64,000 nt of DNA from Rothia terrae (lineage in GTDB: Bacteria; Actinomycetota; Actinomycetes; Actinomycetales; Micrococcaceae). The position numbers were made by a program, and so were the translations under genes. The stretch lies in the NCBI RefSeq assembly GCF_012396615.1, contig NZ_JAAXPV010000012.1, positions 1-64,000 on the forward strand, written 5' to 3'. Each line of letters starts with the position of its first letter. Position 1 is the stretch's first letter. This document shows, piece by piece, positions 1 through 7,778 of this stretch. The notes below the pieces were generated by a model that ran no database searches, was not told the DNA's origin, and was given only the letters and a program-made list of their open reading frames with translations.

Positions 1-124
1 GCAACGGTTCTTCCGGTATGGCTTGAGGTTATTTGTAGTGATTTAATCCTCTTATTTTTGCCGCTGGTGGGGCCGTTGTCTAGTTGGTGGGGTGTGGGTG
101 TGTTCCTACTTTTGAATAAGCCTC
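1..124 (-). mobile_element. End of an IS5-type insertion sequence, cut by the window edge
   Basis: Read on the minus strand, this stretch begins with a terminal repeat (AGGCTTATTCAAAAGTAG) and then matches, base for base over long runs, the left end of the complete IS at 53392-54300, including the segment CCAACTAGACAACGGCCCC. The transposase would therefore lie to the left of the window. There is no coding capacity here. A third, truncated copy of the same end lies at 52033-52206. Confidence 0.75.
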
Positions 125-489
125 TTTAACTTGCGTGCTTAAAACTTTTGGGGTTATAGTTATTTCATTGTCAACTAAATTTGCACCCGCAAGGGTGTGT
201 GCGAGACATGAATCGCTAGAGATGATTTCCTAGAAAAATCACTCGCGGTTCACTCAAGACGGGCTCGCGTCGGTGGTTGTGGTTCCCCCCGGCGCGGGCC
301 TCTTCTCGTTTAAAGATCTAGTATCTGATTCTGCAACTACAATGTCTCCGAAACGTCCGACTAGGAAAAGCTGACTGCACCGTCTAAATCCCCCTCCGCA
401 CTTGCTCCCTTGAACCGTTATATTGAGGTTTCTCGTAAACTAGACTTGAAGATATTTTCCACTCACACCACAACGAGAAAGGAGCGGTA
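125..489 (+). promoter_or_regulatory. Leader of the antiterminator gene with a terminator-like hairpin
   Basis: No gene is visible in these 365 bases. They contain a 12-bp stem (262-273 paired with 289-300, two G-U pairs) with a 15-nt loop, followed by the pyrimidine-rich run TCTTCTCGTTT, which looks like an intrinsic terminator or attenuator upstream of the PRD antiterminator. A smaller hairpin, CACCC-GCAA-GGGTG, lies near 187-199. I could not recognise a classical 29-nt ribonucleic antiterminator sequence overlapping the terminator. AGAAAGGAG at 476-484 is the ribosome binding site for the GTG at 490. Confidence 0.4.
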
Positions 490-1380
490 GTGCGCATTTC
501 ACGCATCTATAACAACAATGTCGCTCTGAGTACCGATTTTAAAGGTCAAGAAGTGGTTGTCATCGGACGCGGTCTCGCCTTCGGCAAACGCAAGGGCGAT
601 ATGGTTGATCCCACCAAGGTGGAGCAGACTTTTGTGCCTGACAGTAGCACCACGAATGAGCGTCTGACCTGGTCGCTGGAGCAGATTCCTTCTGAGATTC
701 TTTCGCTCGCCACTGAGCTTGAGCAAGAACTCATTAACAATCACGGCATCAAGATTTCTCACTCGTTCATTATTCCGCTGGCTGATCACATTAACTATGC
801 GATTGTGCGCCAGCGTGAGGGTATTGAGGTGGATTATCCGCTGACGCTTGAGGTTTCGCAGCTCTACCCTAAAGAGGTTGAGTTTGGACGCCACGCGGTA
901 GAGCTCGTGCGCGCGCGCTTGGGTGTGCAGTTAGCTGATAAAGAGGCTATCCCAATGGCGTTGCACCTGGTCAACTCGCAGTTTGCCTATGAAGACATGA
1001 GCCGCACTTACCGCATGACGGAGGTGTTCTCGCAGATTTTTGAGATTATCTCGACAGTGTACGGTCACGACGTTGATCAAAGCGCGATGAGCGTGGTGCG
1101 GTTTGTAACGCACCTGCGCTACCTGTTTGTGCGTGCCGACCAGAAGAGTCACGAAAAGCGTCACGGTGATGGCCCGTCCATGCCCATGGTGACAGAGGCA
1201 ATTCAAACCGGTTATCCCAAGGCTTTTTCGTGCGCGCAAAAAGTACTTTTATTACTTGAGATGCATCTTGATCAGGAGCTCACCGATGATGAGCTCACCT
1301 ACCTCGCTATTCACATTGCGCGCTTGGCGCGAGAGCTGTGGGACGACGATTCCACAGTAATTTCCCCGCAATCTATTTGA
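490..1380 (+). CDS. BglG/LicT-family transcriptional antiterminator (CAT-PRD-PRD)
   Basis: A 296-residue RNA-binding antiterminator controlled by PTS phosphorylation. Residues 1-50 form the co-antiterminator RNA-binding domain (MRISRIYNNNVAL, then the GRGLAFGKRKGD motif). Two PTS-regulation domains follow, at about 70-175 and 180-290, each with its conserved histidine pair (ADHINYA and FGRHAVE in PRD1; FVTHLRY and YLAIHIA in PRD2). Start is GTG with AGGAG 5-6 nt upstream. Length and domain order match the family. It lies 197 nt upstream of a mannose-type PTS operon on the same strand, so it probably controls that operon and perhaps itself, but the RNA target was not identified. The substrate is unknown. 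Confidence 0.88.
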   Translation: MRISRIYNNNVALSTDFKGQEVVVIGRGLAFGKRKGDMVDPTKVEQTFVPDSSTTNERLTWSLEQIPSEILSLATELEQELINNHGIKISHSFIIPLADHINYAIVRQREGIEVDYPLTLEVSQLYPKEVEFGRHAVELVRARLGVQLADKEAIPMALHLVNSQFAYEDMSRTYRMTEVFSQIFEIISTVYGHDVDQSAMSVVRFVTHLRYLFVRADQKSHEKRHGDGPSMPMVTEAIQTGYPKAFSCAQKVLLLLEMHLDQELTDDELTYLAIHIARLARELWDDDSTVISPQSI

Positions 1381-1460
1381 CGCGTAAAACATTGCGGATG
1401 AGGGCAGAGAAATCCTCACTTTTCAACCCACCGTATCGGTAGGTGAAAGTTCCAAACTTG

Positions 1461-1545
1461 GCACGTTTTCCGCTTTTCACGTGCGATTTTATGTGCTGCA
1501 CCTTCCTACAATGAAAGCTAGTAGCCCGCGCTTTTCGCGGGCAGT
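1461..1545 (+). promoter_or_regulatory. PTS operon leader: hairpins and -10-like element
   Basis: Between the antiterminator and the PTS genes there is a short stem GCACGT/ACGTGC around 1466-1488 followed by GATTTTATG, which is terminator-like. Then come TACAAT at 1507-1512, which could be a -10 box, and the perfect hairpin GCCCGCG-CTTTT-CGCGGGC at 1524-1542. Either hairpin could be the switch acted on by the upstream antiterminator. The assignment is inference from position only. Confidence 0.3.
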
Positions 1546-1577
1546 CTCGCACATTCATTGAATTTGAGAGGACCATT

Positions 1578-2597
1578 ATGGTCACGATTATCGTGGCTGC
1601 CCATGGAGAATCCGCACCCGCGCTTCTCGCCACAGCACGCATGATTCTTGGCAACACTGAGAATGTTCACCCGGTGACTTTTGCACCCGGTGAGGGCCCC
1701 GAAGATCTCATCGAGAAGTACCGGGCCATCATGTCTTCTGCCGGCGATTCCACCGAGACCCTCATCTTGGTTGATCTCTTTGGCGGTAGCCCCTACAACG
1801 CAGCAGCTCGCGTAGCCGCTGAAGATTCATCGGTTGATGTTGTTTCTGGCGTCAACGTTCCCATGCTGATTGAAACCATCAGCGCCGCATCCCGAAAGAA
1901 CGCGACTCTGGCGTCCTTGGTCAAAAAAGCTACGACCGCAGGCACTAAGGGCGTTCGTTCTTTCCAGGAAATCATGAACCCGCCCGCGCAGGATGCGAGC
2001 ACCTCCGCAGCACAGCCGGCAGCGGCAAGCGCGGCAACCACCGCGCAGGGTTCAACGGCGCAGAGCTCAACTGCACAGAACGCGGCGGCTACCGGCAACA
2101 GCACCATGACCAACGTGTTCACCCGCATCGACTCCCGCCTGATTCACGGCCAGGTAGCGGGCAACTGGGCCAACTACATTGGCCCGCAGACCCTCATTGC
2201 AGCGTCCGATTCAGCAGCTAAAGACAAGATTCGCAAGACCCTTCTGCTGCAGGTTGCGCCCTCACACATCAAGACCAACGTGCTTGATATCGCGAAAACC
2301 GGCAGGGTCTTCAAGAACCCCAAGTACACCGGCATGAAAACCATGTTCGTTGTCGAAGGCCCGCAGGACGTCCTTCGTCTCATGGACGAAGGCGTGGAGG
2401 TCAAAGAGGTCAACGTTGGCGGTGTCACCTACCGCGACGGTTACGCGCAACTTTCTGAGGCTGTCTACGCCTCACCCGAAGACATCGAAGCCTACAAAGA
2501 GCTCGACGCGCGCGGCGTAAAAATGACCATCCAGCAGCTGCCCAACACCGGCCGCGAAGACATGATGAAAAAGCTTAAAGAGAAGGGTCTGATCTAA
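1578..2597 (+). CDS. Mannose-family PTS fused EIIA-EIIB (ManX-like)
   Basis: The cytoplasmic phosphotransfer subunit of a mannose-type PTS, 339 residues. The EIIA domain is at about 1-130, with the phosphohistidine in IIVAAHGESA (His10) and the LVDLFGGSPYNAA motif. An Ala/Thr/Ser/Gln-rich linker spans about 134-177. The EIIB domain is at about 178-339, with its active histidine in RIDSRLIHGQVAGNW. Phosphate passes from HPr to EIIA-His, to EIIB-His, to the sugar bound in EIIC/EIID. AGAGG lies 6-7 nt upstream of ATG. EIIC starts immediately after the stop codon, so the genes are co-translated. Mannose-family PTS is uncommon in Actinobacteria. The substrate cannot be read from sequence and could be mannose, glucose, fructose or an amino sugar. 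Confidence 0.9.
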   Translation: MVTIIVAAHGESAPALLATARMILGNTENVHPVTFAPGEGPEDLIEKYRAIMSSAGDSTETLILVDLFGGSPYNAAARVAAEDSSVDVVSGVNVPMLIETISAASRKNATLASLVKKATTAGTKGVRSFQEIMNPPAQDASTSAAQPAAASAATTAQGSTAQSSTAQNAAATGNSTMTNVFTRIDSRLIHGQVAGNWANYIGPQTLIAASDSAAKDKIRKTLLLQVAPSHIKTNVLDIAKTGRVFKNPKYTGMKTMFVVEGPQDVLRLMDEGVEVKEVNVGGVTYRDGYAQLSEAVYASPEDIEAYKELDARGVKMTIQQLPNTGREDMMKKLKEKGLI

Positions 2598-3401
2598 GTG
2601 AATCCCCTCGAATTTACCCTGGTAATTCTCGTTGCCTTGGTATGCGGCATGGCATCGGTGCTCGATGAGCGCCAGTTCCACCGCCCCATTATTGCCTGCA
2701 CCCTCATGGGTCTGGTTTTGGGCGATCTGCAGACCGGCATTATTTTGGGCGGTAGCCTCGAACTCATTGCGCTGGGCTGGATGAACGTCGGCGCAGCAAT
2801 GGCACCGGATGCAGCACTCGCATCCACCATCGCAACCATCGTTGTGATCGAAGGTCACCAGTCCATTGGTGAAGGCATCGCGTTGGCTGTTCCGCTGGCT
2901 GCGGCTGGTCAGGTTCTCACCATTTTTGTTCGCACCATTACGGTCTTCTTCCAGCACCAGGCTGACAGGTTCGCGCGCAACGCCAACTTTAGAGGCGTCG
3001 AAGCAATGCACATCCTGGGTCTGCTCCTGCAGGGTCTGCGCGTTGCTATTCCCACCGCCGCAGTTGCTGCAGTTGCAGGTACGCACATTGTTCAGACCTG
3101 GCTGGACGCTATCCCTGAAGTCATCACCTCAGGCCTGCAGGTAGCGGGCGGCTTCATCGTGGTGGTCGGTTACGCAATGGTCATCAACATGATGAAAGCA
3201 AAAGCACTCATGCCCTTCTTCTTCCTGGGCTTCGTACTGGCAGCGTTCATCCCCGATCTCAACCTCGTGGGCCTCGGCATCATCGGTGCCTGCCTGGCAG
3301 TGGTTTACGTACAGCTCAACCCCGCACTCCACGATTCCATTCAGGCACCCGCGCCCGTCACCGCTGGCGCAGGCAACGACCTCGACAACGAGCTTGAGTA
3401 G
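2598..3401 (+). CDS. Mannose-family PTS EIIC permease (ManY-like)
   Basis: A 267-residue integral membrane subunit that, with EIID, forms the sugar channel. The sequence is hydrophobic throughout and carries the family motif GLVLGDLQTGIILGGSLELIALGW (about residues 37-60, shortened: GDLQTG and GGSLELIALGW). A central soluble turn (FFQHQADRFA) and a hydrophilic C-terminus follow. The GTG start abuts the EIIAB stop, so expression is translationally coupled. EIID follows 9 nt later. Length is normal for the family. Confidence 0.9.
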   Translation: MNPLEFTLVILVALVCGMASVLDERQFHRPIIACTLMGLVLGDLQTGIILGGSLELIALGWMNVGAAMAPDAALASTIATIVVIEGHQSIGEGIALAVPLAAAGQVLTIFVRTITVFFQHQADRFARNANFRGVEAMHILGLLLQGLRVAIPTAAVAAVAGTHIVQTWLDAIPEVITSGLQVAGGFIVVVGYAMVINMMKAKALMPFFFLGFVLAAFIPDLNLVGLGIIGACLAVVYVQLNPALHDSIQAPAPVTAGAGNDLDNELE

Positions 3402-3410
3402 GAGGCTCCC

Positions 3411-4322
3411 ATGACTACCCACAACGTTTCATCAGACCAGGTGGCATCATACGCAGCATCCGACACCGATGCTCGCACCGAGGCCAACCACAAGGCACCC
3501 GCACAGGACCTCACCCAGCGCGACTACCTCTCAACGTACTTCCGCTCCACCTTCCTGCTCGGCTCCTTCAACTTCGAACGCATGCAGGCAATCGGCTTTG
3601 CCGTCACCATGATCCCCGCGATCAAGCGTTTCTACACCACCAAAGAAGACCAGGCAGCCGCGCTCTCGCGTCACCTGGAATTCTTCAACACCCAGCCCTG
3701 GATCGCATCCCCCATTGCCGGTGTTACCGCCGCAATGGAACGCCAAAAGGCAGCCGGTGAAGACATTGACGATGCCGCCATCACCAACGTCAAAGTTGGT
3801 CTGATGGGCCCCATGGCAGGCGTTGGCGACCCCATCTTCTGGGGTACCGCACGCCCGGTTCTCGCCGCACTCGGCGCGTCCCTGGCGCTCAGCGGCAGCA
3901 TCCTCGGCCCGTTGCTGTTCTTCTTTGGTCTGGGCATTCTGCGCTTTGCCACCCGCTGGTACGGCTTCAAGATCGGCTACCAAAAGGGTGTCGAAATCGT
4001 GTCTGAAGTTGGCGGCAATACTCTGCGTCGTCTCACTCAGATGGCGTCCATCGTTGGTTTGTTCGTCATGGGCTCGCTGGTGTCTAAATGGACATCCATC
4101 AACGTGCCCATGGAGCTCTCACGCTACACCGACCAAACCGGCAAAGAAGTCGTGACCACCGTCCAGTCAGTCCTCGACTCGTTGCTGCCGGGTATGCTCG
4201 CGCTGCTGCTGACCTTCCTGTGCATGTGGCTCCTTCGCAAGAAGGTCAACGCCATCTGGATCATCTTCGGCATGTTCATCATCGGCATCCTGGGCTACTG
4301 GGCAGGAATCCTCGCGCCGTAA
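3411..4322 (+). CDS. Mannose-family PTS EIID component (ManZ-like)
   Basis: A 303-residue membrane subunit that partners EIIC. A hydrophilic N-terminus of about 40 residues precedes the characteristic segment RSTFLLGSFNFERMQAIGF. The conserved GLMGPMAGVGDPIFWGT motif lies at about 124-140, and hydrophobic segments at the C-terminus end in ILGYWAGILAP. AGGAGG lies 4-5 nt before ATG. It is the last gene of the PTS cluster. A dispersed palindromic repeat and a strong hairpin follow, so the transcript probably ends there. Confidence 0.9.
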   Translation: MTTHNVSSDQVASYAASDTDARTEANHKAPAQDLTQRDYLSTYFRSTFLLGSFNFERMQAIGFAVTMIPAIKRFYTTKEDQAAALSRHLEFFNTQPWIASPIAGVTAAMERQKAAGEDIDDAAITNVKVGLMGPMAGVGDPIFWGTARPVLAALGASLALSGSILGPLLFFFGLGILRFATRWYGFKIGYQKGVEIVSEVGGNTLRRLTQMASIVGLFVMGSLVSKWTSINVPMELSRYTDQTGKEVVTTVQSVLDSLLPGMLALLLTFLCMWLLRKKVNAIWIIFGMFIIGILGYWAGILAP

Positions 4323-4355
4323 GCAGAGTTGTTCCGCCTGGTAGAGATGCCGCCG

Positions 4356-4464
4356 CCAGCAGGCACACTACGTCGTCAGCTGGCATCGGGACTGGCGTGA
4401 ATCGCATCGTGAGCGCCAGCGAACCATGCGAGAGGGACTGCTGACGACTGTGTGTCTGCTGGCA
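4356..4464 (-). repeat. Dispersed palindromic repeat, copy A
   Basis: A 109-bp element with imperfect complementary arms (4356-4382 and 4441-4464; GCCAGCAGGCAC at one end, GTGTCTGCTGGC at the other). Its internal core, read on the minus strand, contains AGTCCCTCTCGC, TTCGCTGGCGCTC, GCGATTCACGCC and CCCGATGCCAGCTG. The same core recurs at 39995-40104 and 54345-54436, and more loosely at 22959-23046, with different arms. It is non-coding. Confidence 0.7.
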
Positions 4465-4542
4465 ATAGCCCACCGCCCCGTAACCTGCCGGAGCTTCTCT
4501 TGCCCCGCACCTTTACGGCACCTAGTGTGTTGTTGAGATCAA

Positions 4543-4583
4543 GGACGCCGGTGCCCACTTCACCGGGCACCGGCGTCCGCTTT
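4543..4583 (+). terminator. Strong hairpin between PTS operon and HAD gene
   Basis: A perfect 14-bp stem, GGACGCCGGTGCCC (4543-4556) with GGGCACCGGCGTCC (4565-4578) and an 8-nt loop, is followed by GCTTTATC. It is 30 nt before the HAD phosphatase start, so it may end the PTS transcript or attenuate read-through into the phosphatase. The T-run is short. Confidence 0.6.
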
Positions 4584-4613
4584 ATCACCACCGATTTTTG
4601 GAGGGTTTTCACC

Positions 4614-5402
4614 ATGAAAAAGCTCATGGCATTTGACGTTGACGGCACCCTGTTTGTGAACGGGGAAATCTCGCGTGAGAACGCGCAGGCTATCAAGCGT
4701 TGGCAGGATGCCGGCAATCTCGCGGTGTGCTCCACGGGCAAGAGCCTGTTCGCGGCGAAGAAGACCTTTGAGGGTAGCGGCATTGATTTTGATTTTTATG
4801 TGCTGTTCACGGGCGCGGTGGTGACTCGTGGCGATGAAGAGGTTCTCTTTGAGAAGTCGCTGCCCAAGGACGTGGTGGCTGAGGTTGTTGAGCGCCTGGT
4901 GCAGTATGACAATATTTCGGTGTTCGCCACCGATATTGATAGCGATTATGAGCTGCATAACCCGCTGGCGCAAAGCTCCCATATGCTGCTGAACTTTGTA
5001 CCGCTGAAGGTTGAGGAATTGGCTGAGCGCGACATCATCGGCATCCCGATTCAGGTGGCTGATGACGCCCTGCGCGCCGACATTCACCGCTGGTTGACCG
5101 AGGAATACGCCGGCCAGTTAGATGCTCATCTCAACCAAGACTTCATCGATATTGTGCCCGCAAACTGCGACAAGTCCACCGGCCTGCGCTGGCTCGATGA
5201 AAACGTATTTGCCGGTGAGCAGATTGAAACCTACAGCATTGGGGATTCGTGGAACGACCTGCCCATGCACGCGTGGGCACAACATTCCGCGTCCTTCAAC
5301 TACTCACCGCAGGACGTCAAGGACGCCACCGAGACCGTCGTGGAGCACTCCTGGGAGTACATTAACTCGGCGCTGGGCGAGTCCGGCGCGAAGGACGCGT
5401 AG
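4614..5402 (+). CDS. Cof-type HAD-IIB family hydrolase
   Basis: A 262-residue haloacid-dehalogenase-superfamily phosphatase. Motif I is at the N-terminus (MAFDVDGTLF, nucleophile Asp8). Motif II corresponds to VCSTGKS, the motif III lysine is near NCDKSTGL, and motif IV is GDSWNDLPM. The large cap between motifs II and III is typical of Cof/YidA-type sugar-phosphate phosphatases. I chose ATG 4614 because GGAGG lies 9 nt upstream; the frame is open further upstream but crosses a terminator hairpin. Its position next to the PTS suggests that it dephosphorylates an imported sugar phosphate, which is inference. The next gene starts 3 nt after the stop. Confidence 0.85.
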   Translation: MKKLMAFDVDGTLFVNGEISRENAQAIKRWQDAGNLAVCSTGKSLFAAKKTFEGSGIDFDFYVLFTGAVVTRGDEEVLFEKSLPKDVVAEVVERLVQYDNISVFATDIDSDYELHNPLAQSSHMLLNFVPLKVEELAERDIIGIPIQVADDALRADIHRWLTEEYAGQLDAHLNQDFIDIVPANCDKSTGLRWLDENVFAGEQIETYSIGDSWNDLPMHAWAQHSASFNYSPQDVKDATETVVEHSWEYINSALGESGAKDA

Positions 5403-5405
5403 GGC

Positions 5406-5822
5406 ATGAGCGAGCGCCCTTCTTTCAAAGAAACCTTCGTGGCGGTTGGCCAGCGCACCCTTGATAAGGGTCGTCAGGACGAAGGCGTGTACATCGTTTC
5501 TGTGGCACCCATTGTGACTGCTCTGATGGTGATTGCGGCTCTGCTGTACGTCATTACGCACGGTTGGGGCACGCTCATTGCCCTGGTGTGCGCGCTGGTA
5601 GTGCTGTGGGGGCGCTGGGTTCTGCAGCGTCAGGCGTCCAAAGACTTTGCGGATATGCGCATGTCAGTGCAGGGTTTTAAGGCAACCGGCAAGGACAAGT
5701 ACCTTGAGTTCATCAAGCTCCGCGGCGAGCAGATGCTGCGCGATAATAAGGCGCTGACGTCCAGTGCTAAGGCTGAGATAGGACGCCTGCTGGACTACGT
5801 GGAGCGCAAGCGCGGCGCGTAG
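5406..5822 (+). CDS. Small two-helix membrane protein, function unknown
   Basis: 138 residues. Residues 1-28 are hydrophilic, two transmembrane helices span about 29-50 and 53-70 (VAPIVTALMVIAALLYVI; TLIALVCALVVLWGRWVL), and a charged, probably helical C-terminal tail of about 65 residues ends in ERKRGA. No family was recognised. It begins 3 nt after the HAD phosphatase stop, so the two are likely co-transcribed, and a bidirectional terminator follows it. Confidence 0.7.
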   Translation: MSERPSFKETFVAVGQRTLDKGRQDEGVYIVSVAPIVTALMVIAALLYVITHGWGTLIALVCALVVLWGRWVLQRQASKDFADMRMSVQGFKATGKDKYLEFIKLRGEQMLRDNKALTSSAKAEIGRLLDYVERKRGA

Positions 5823-5830
5823 CGTCCACC

Positions 5831-5896
5831 AACCCCTGGCGTTGCGCTCATCCGCTGGCACTTTAACACCTTGCGGTGAGCGAAACGCCAGGGGTT
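5831..5896. terminator. Bidirectional terminator between convergent genes
   Basis: A perfect 13-bp stem, AACCCCTGGCGTT (5831-5843) with AACGCCAGGGGTT (5884-5896), is extended by CGCTCA/TGAGCG inside. It lies between the plus-strand membrane protein and the minus-strand Ohr gene, which converge here. There is no strong T-run. Confidence 0.55.
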
Positions 5897-5906
5897 ACTG
5901 CGCAAC

Positions 5907-6332
5907 CTAAACCTCAACCACGTCCACGGTGACCTCAATGTTGCCGCGGGTTGCCTTTGAGTACGGGCAGATAGAGTGCGCTTTTTGGGCGAGCTTGCGC
6001 GCATCCACCATCAGCAGGTGCGGTACCGAAACCTCAAGGGCGACCTTTAACTCAAAGCCACCCTGATCATCGTTGCCAATGGTGACGCGCGCGCTCACCG
6101 AAGAATCCGAGACATCCACGCGCTCCTCGGATGCGACCAGCTTCAACGCGGAGTGAAAACAGGCGGCGTAGCCGAGTGCGAAGAACTGCTCGGGGTTGGC
6201 ACCGTCACCGCCCTTACCGCCCATTTCGCGGGGCATGGCGAGGTCAAAATCCAAGGACCCGTCGGCTAGATGAGCACGTCCACTGCGGGCATCGCCGGTT
6301 GAGATAGCTTCGGTGGTGTACAGGGGTTTCAT
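5907..6332 (-). CDS. ohr: Organic hydroperoxide resistance protein (Ohr/OsmC family)
   Basis: A 141-residue thiol peroxidase that reduces organic hydroperoxides. It carries the N-terminal MKPLYTTEAISTGDARSGRA and both redox cysteines, in GYAACFHSAL (about 59) and HSICPYSKATRGN (about 123), followed by a C-terminal beta-strand ending in VDVVEV. ATG 6332 has AAAGGA 6 nt upstream; an ATG five codons earlier is possible but has a poorer site. It is divergent from the flavin monooxygenase gene. No OhrR-type repressor adjoins it, although a MarR-type gene lies 2.4 kb away. Confidence 0.93.
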   Translation of the reverse strand: MKPLYTTEAISTGDARSGRAHLADGSLDFDLAMPREMGGKGGDGANPEQFFALGYAACFHSALKLVASEERVDVSDSSVSARVTIGNDDQGGFELKVALEVSVPHLLMVDARKLAQKAHSICPYSKATRGNIEVTVDVVEV

Positions 6333-6515
6333 CTTCAGTCCTTTCATCTACACTTCTTTCTTTTCAGCCTAAAGAAGCCAGCTGAAAATATGGTGAACTT
6401 CGCGGTTTATGTCGTTGAATGACGCGACACCCCACCCACAAAATACTTTATAAAGAAAGTTTTTAGGGTGTAGAGTATGAGCCATAAGAAAAGCTCACAC
6501 GAAAGGCTAAAAATC
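6333..6515. promoter_or_regulatory. Divergent promoter region, ohr / luciferase-like gene
   Basis: The 183-bp gap serves two divergent redox genes. It contains the 10-bp palindrome CTTTATAAAG at 6446-6455 inside an AT-rich run (ACTTTATAAAGAAAGT), a plausible operator or -10 region. Which regulator binds is unknown; the MarR-type protein at 8707-9204 is one candidate. Confidence 0.3.
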
Positions 6516-7667
6516 ATGGAATTCGGCATTTTTACAGTCACCGATATCACCCGCGACCCCACTACCGGTAAGACCCCCACGGAGTACGAGCGCCAAAAAG
6601 CAATCGTCGAAATTGCAAAGAAGGCAGAAGAAGTTGGTCTGGACGTCTTTGCAGTCGGACAGCATCACAACCCGCCCTTTATCGCATCCTCACCCACCAC
6701 CACGCTCGCCTACATCGCAGCGCAGACCAAGAAAATTCAGCTGAGCACCTCAACCACGCTCATCACCACCACCGACCCGGTGCGCATCGCTGAAGATTAC
6801 GGCACGCTGCAGCATCTTACCGACGGGCGCATGGACCTCATGCTCGGACGCGGCAACACCGGCCCCGTCTACCCCTGGTTCGGTAAGGATATTCGCCAGG
6901 GTGTCAATCTCGCTATCGAGAACTACAACCTACTCTGGCGCCTGTGGCACGAGGAGCGCGTGAACTGGCAGGGCAATTTCCGCACACCCCTCAATGGTTT
7001 TACCGTCACACCGCAACCGCTGGATGAGGTTGCCCCTTTCGTGTGGCATGGCTCCATTCGCACCCCTGAAATCGCAGAGCAGGCAGCGTATTACGGTGAT
7101 GGCTTCTTCCACAACAACATCTTTTGGAACAAAGAGCACACCGGTCAGATGATTGATCTCTACCGCGAGCGGTACGAGTACTACGGTCACGGCGCAACTG
7201 ATCAAGCAATTGTTGGCTTGGGCGGTCAGGTGTTTATGCGTAAGAATTCGCAGGACGCGGTGCGTGAGTTCCGCCCCTACTTTGACAATGCGCCGGTCTA
7301 CGGCGGTGGCCCTTCATTGGAGGATTTCACCTCGCAGACTCCGCTGACGGTGGGTTCGCCGCAGGAGGTTATCGAGAAAACCCTGTCGTTCCGCGACTAC
7401 GCAGGTGATTACCAACGTCAGCTCTTCTTGATGGATCATGCTGGTCTGCCGTTGAAGACTGTTCTTGAACAGCTCGACTTGTTGGGCGAAGAGGTTGTGC
7501 CCGTGCTGCGTGAGGAGTTCGCTAAGCTCAAGCCGGCTCATGTGCCGGATGCGCCGACGCACGCGTCCTTGGTTGAACGCAAGAAAGCTGGTAAGGAGCC
7601 TGTACCCGGTGGTATTCGTGCCGCTGAGCTGGCAGAGCAGGCGCGTCAGGCTCAAAATCAGAGTTAA
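6516..7667 (+). CDS. CE1758-type FMN-dependent luciferase-like monooxygenase
   Basis: A 383-residue flavin-dependent oxidoreductase of the bacterial luciferase superfamily. It opens with MEFGIFTVTDIT, as the subfamily does, and has VGQHHNPPF, LSTSTTLITTTDPVRIAEDY, DLMLGRGNTGPVYPWFG and a glycine-rich GGGPSLEDFTSQTPLTVGSP segment. ATG 6516 has GAAAGG 9 nt upstream; an in-frame ATG 13 codons earlier lacks family-like sequence. The next gene encodes the matching FMN reductase (CE1759-like), which would supply reduced FMN. The substrate of this two-component pair is unknown. Family assignment is from memory of the paired TIGR families. Confidence 0.87.
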   Translation: MEFGIFTVTDITRDPTTGKTPTEYERQKAIVEIAKKAEEVGLDVFAVGQHHNPPFIASSPTTTLAYIAAQTKKIQLSTSTTLITTTDPVRIAEDYGTLQHLTDGRMDLMLGRGNTGPVYPWFGKDIRQGVNLAIENYNLLWRLWHEERVNWQGNFRTPLNGFTVTPQPLDEVAPFVWHGSIRTPEIAEQAAYYGDGFFHNNIFWNKEHTGQMIDLYRERYEYYGHGATDQAIVGLGGQVFMRKNSQDAVREFRPYFDNAPVYGGGPSLEDFTSQTPLTVGSPQEVIEKTLSFRDYAGDYQRQLFLMDHAGLPLKTVLEQLDLLGEEVVPVLREEFAKLKPAHVPDAPTHASLVERKKAGKEPVPGGIRAAELAEQARQAQNQS

Positions 7668-7778
7668 CTAGACGCGTCGGACTTACTAAGCCGAACGGTT
7701 AAGAAAATTTTTTTGAAAATGGTGCTTCTGGGTAGCGCATTGCGCACCGAAAAAGCGCTGTTTTAACAGGAGAAAATC

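Noticed and set aside
125-489. LicT-type ribonucleic antiterminator sequence
   Set aside because: I looked for the GGAUUGUUACUG..GGCAAAACC pattern here and at 1381-1577 and found no convincing match, so only hairpins are reported.
4452-4613. N-terminal extension of the HAD hydrolase
   Set aside because: The frame is open but crosses the repeat and a terminator hairpin. ATG 4614 has a good GGAGG and starts the conserved domain.
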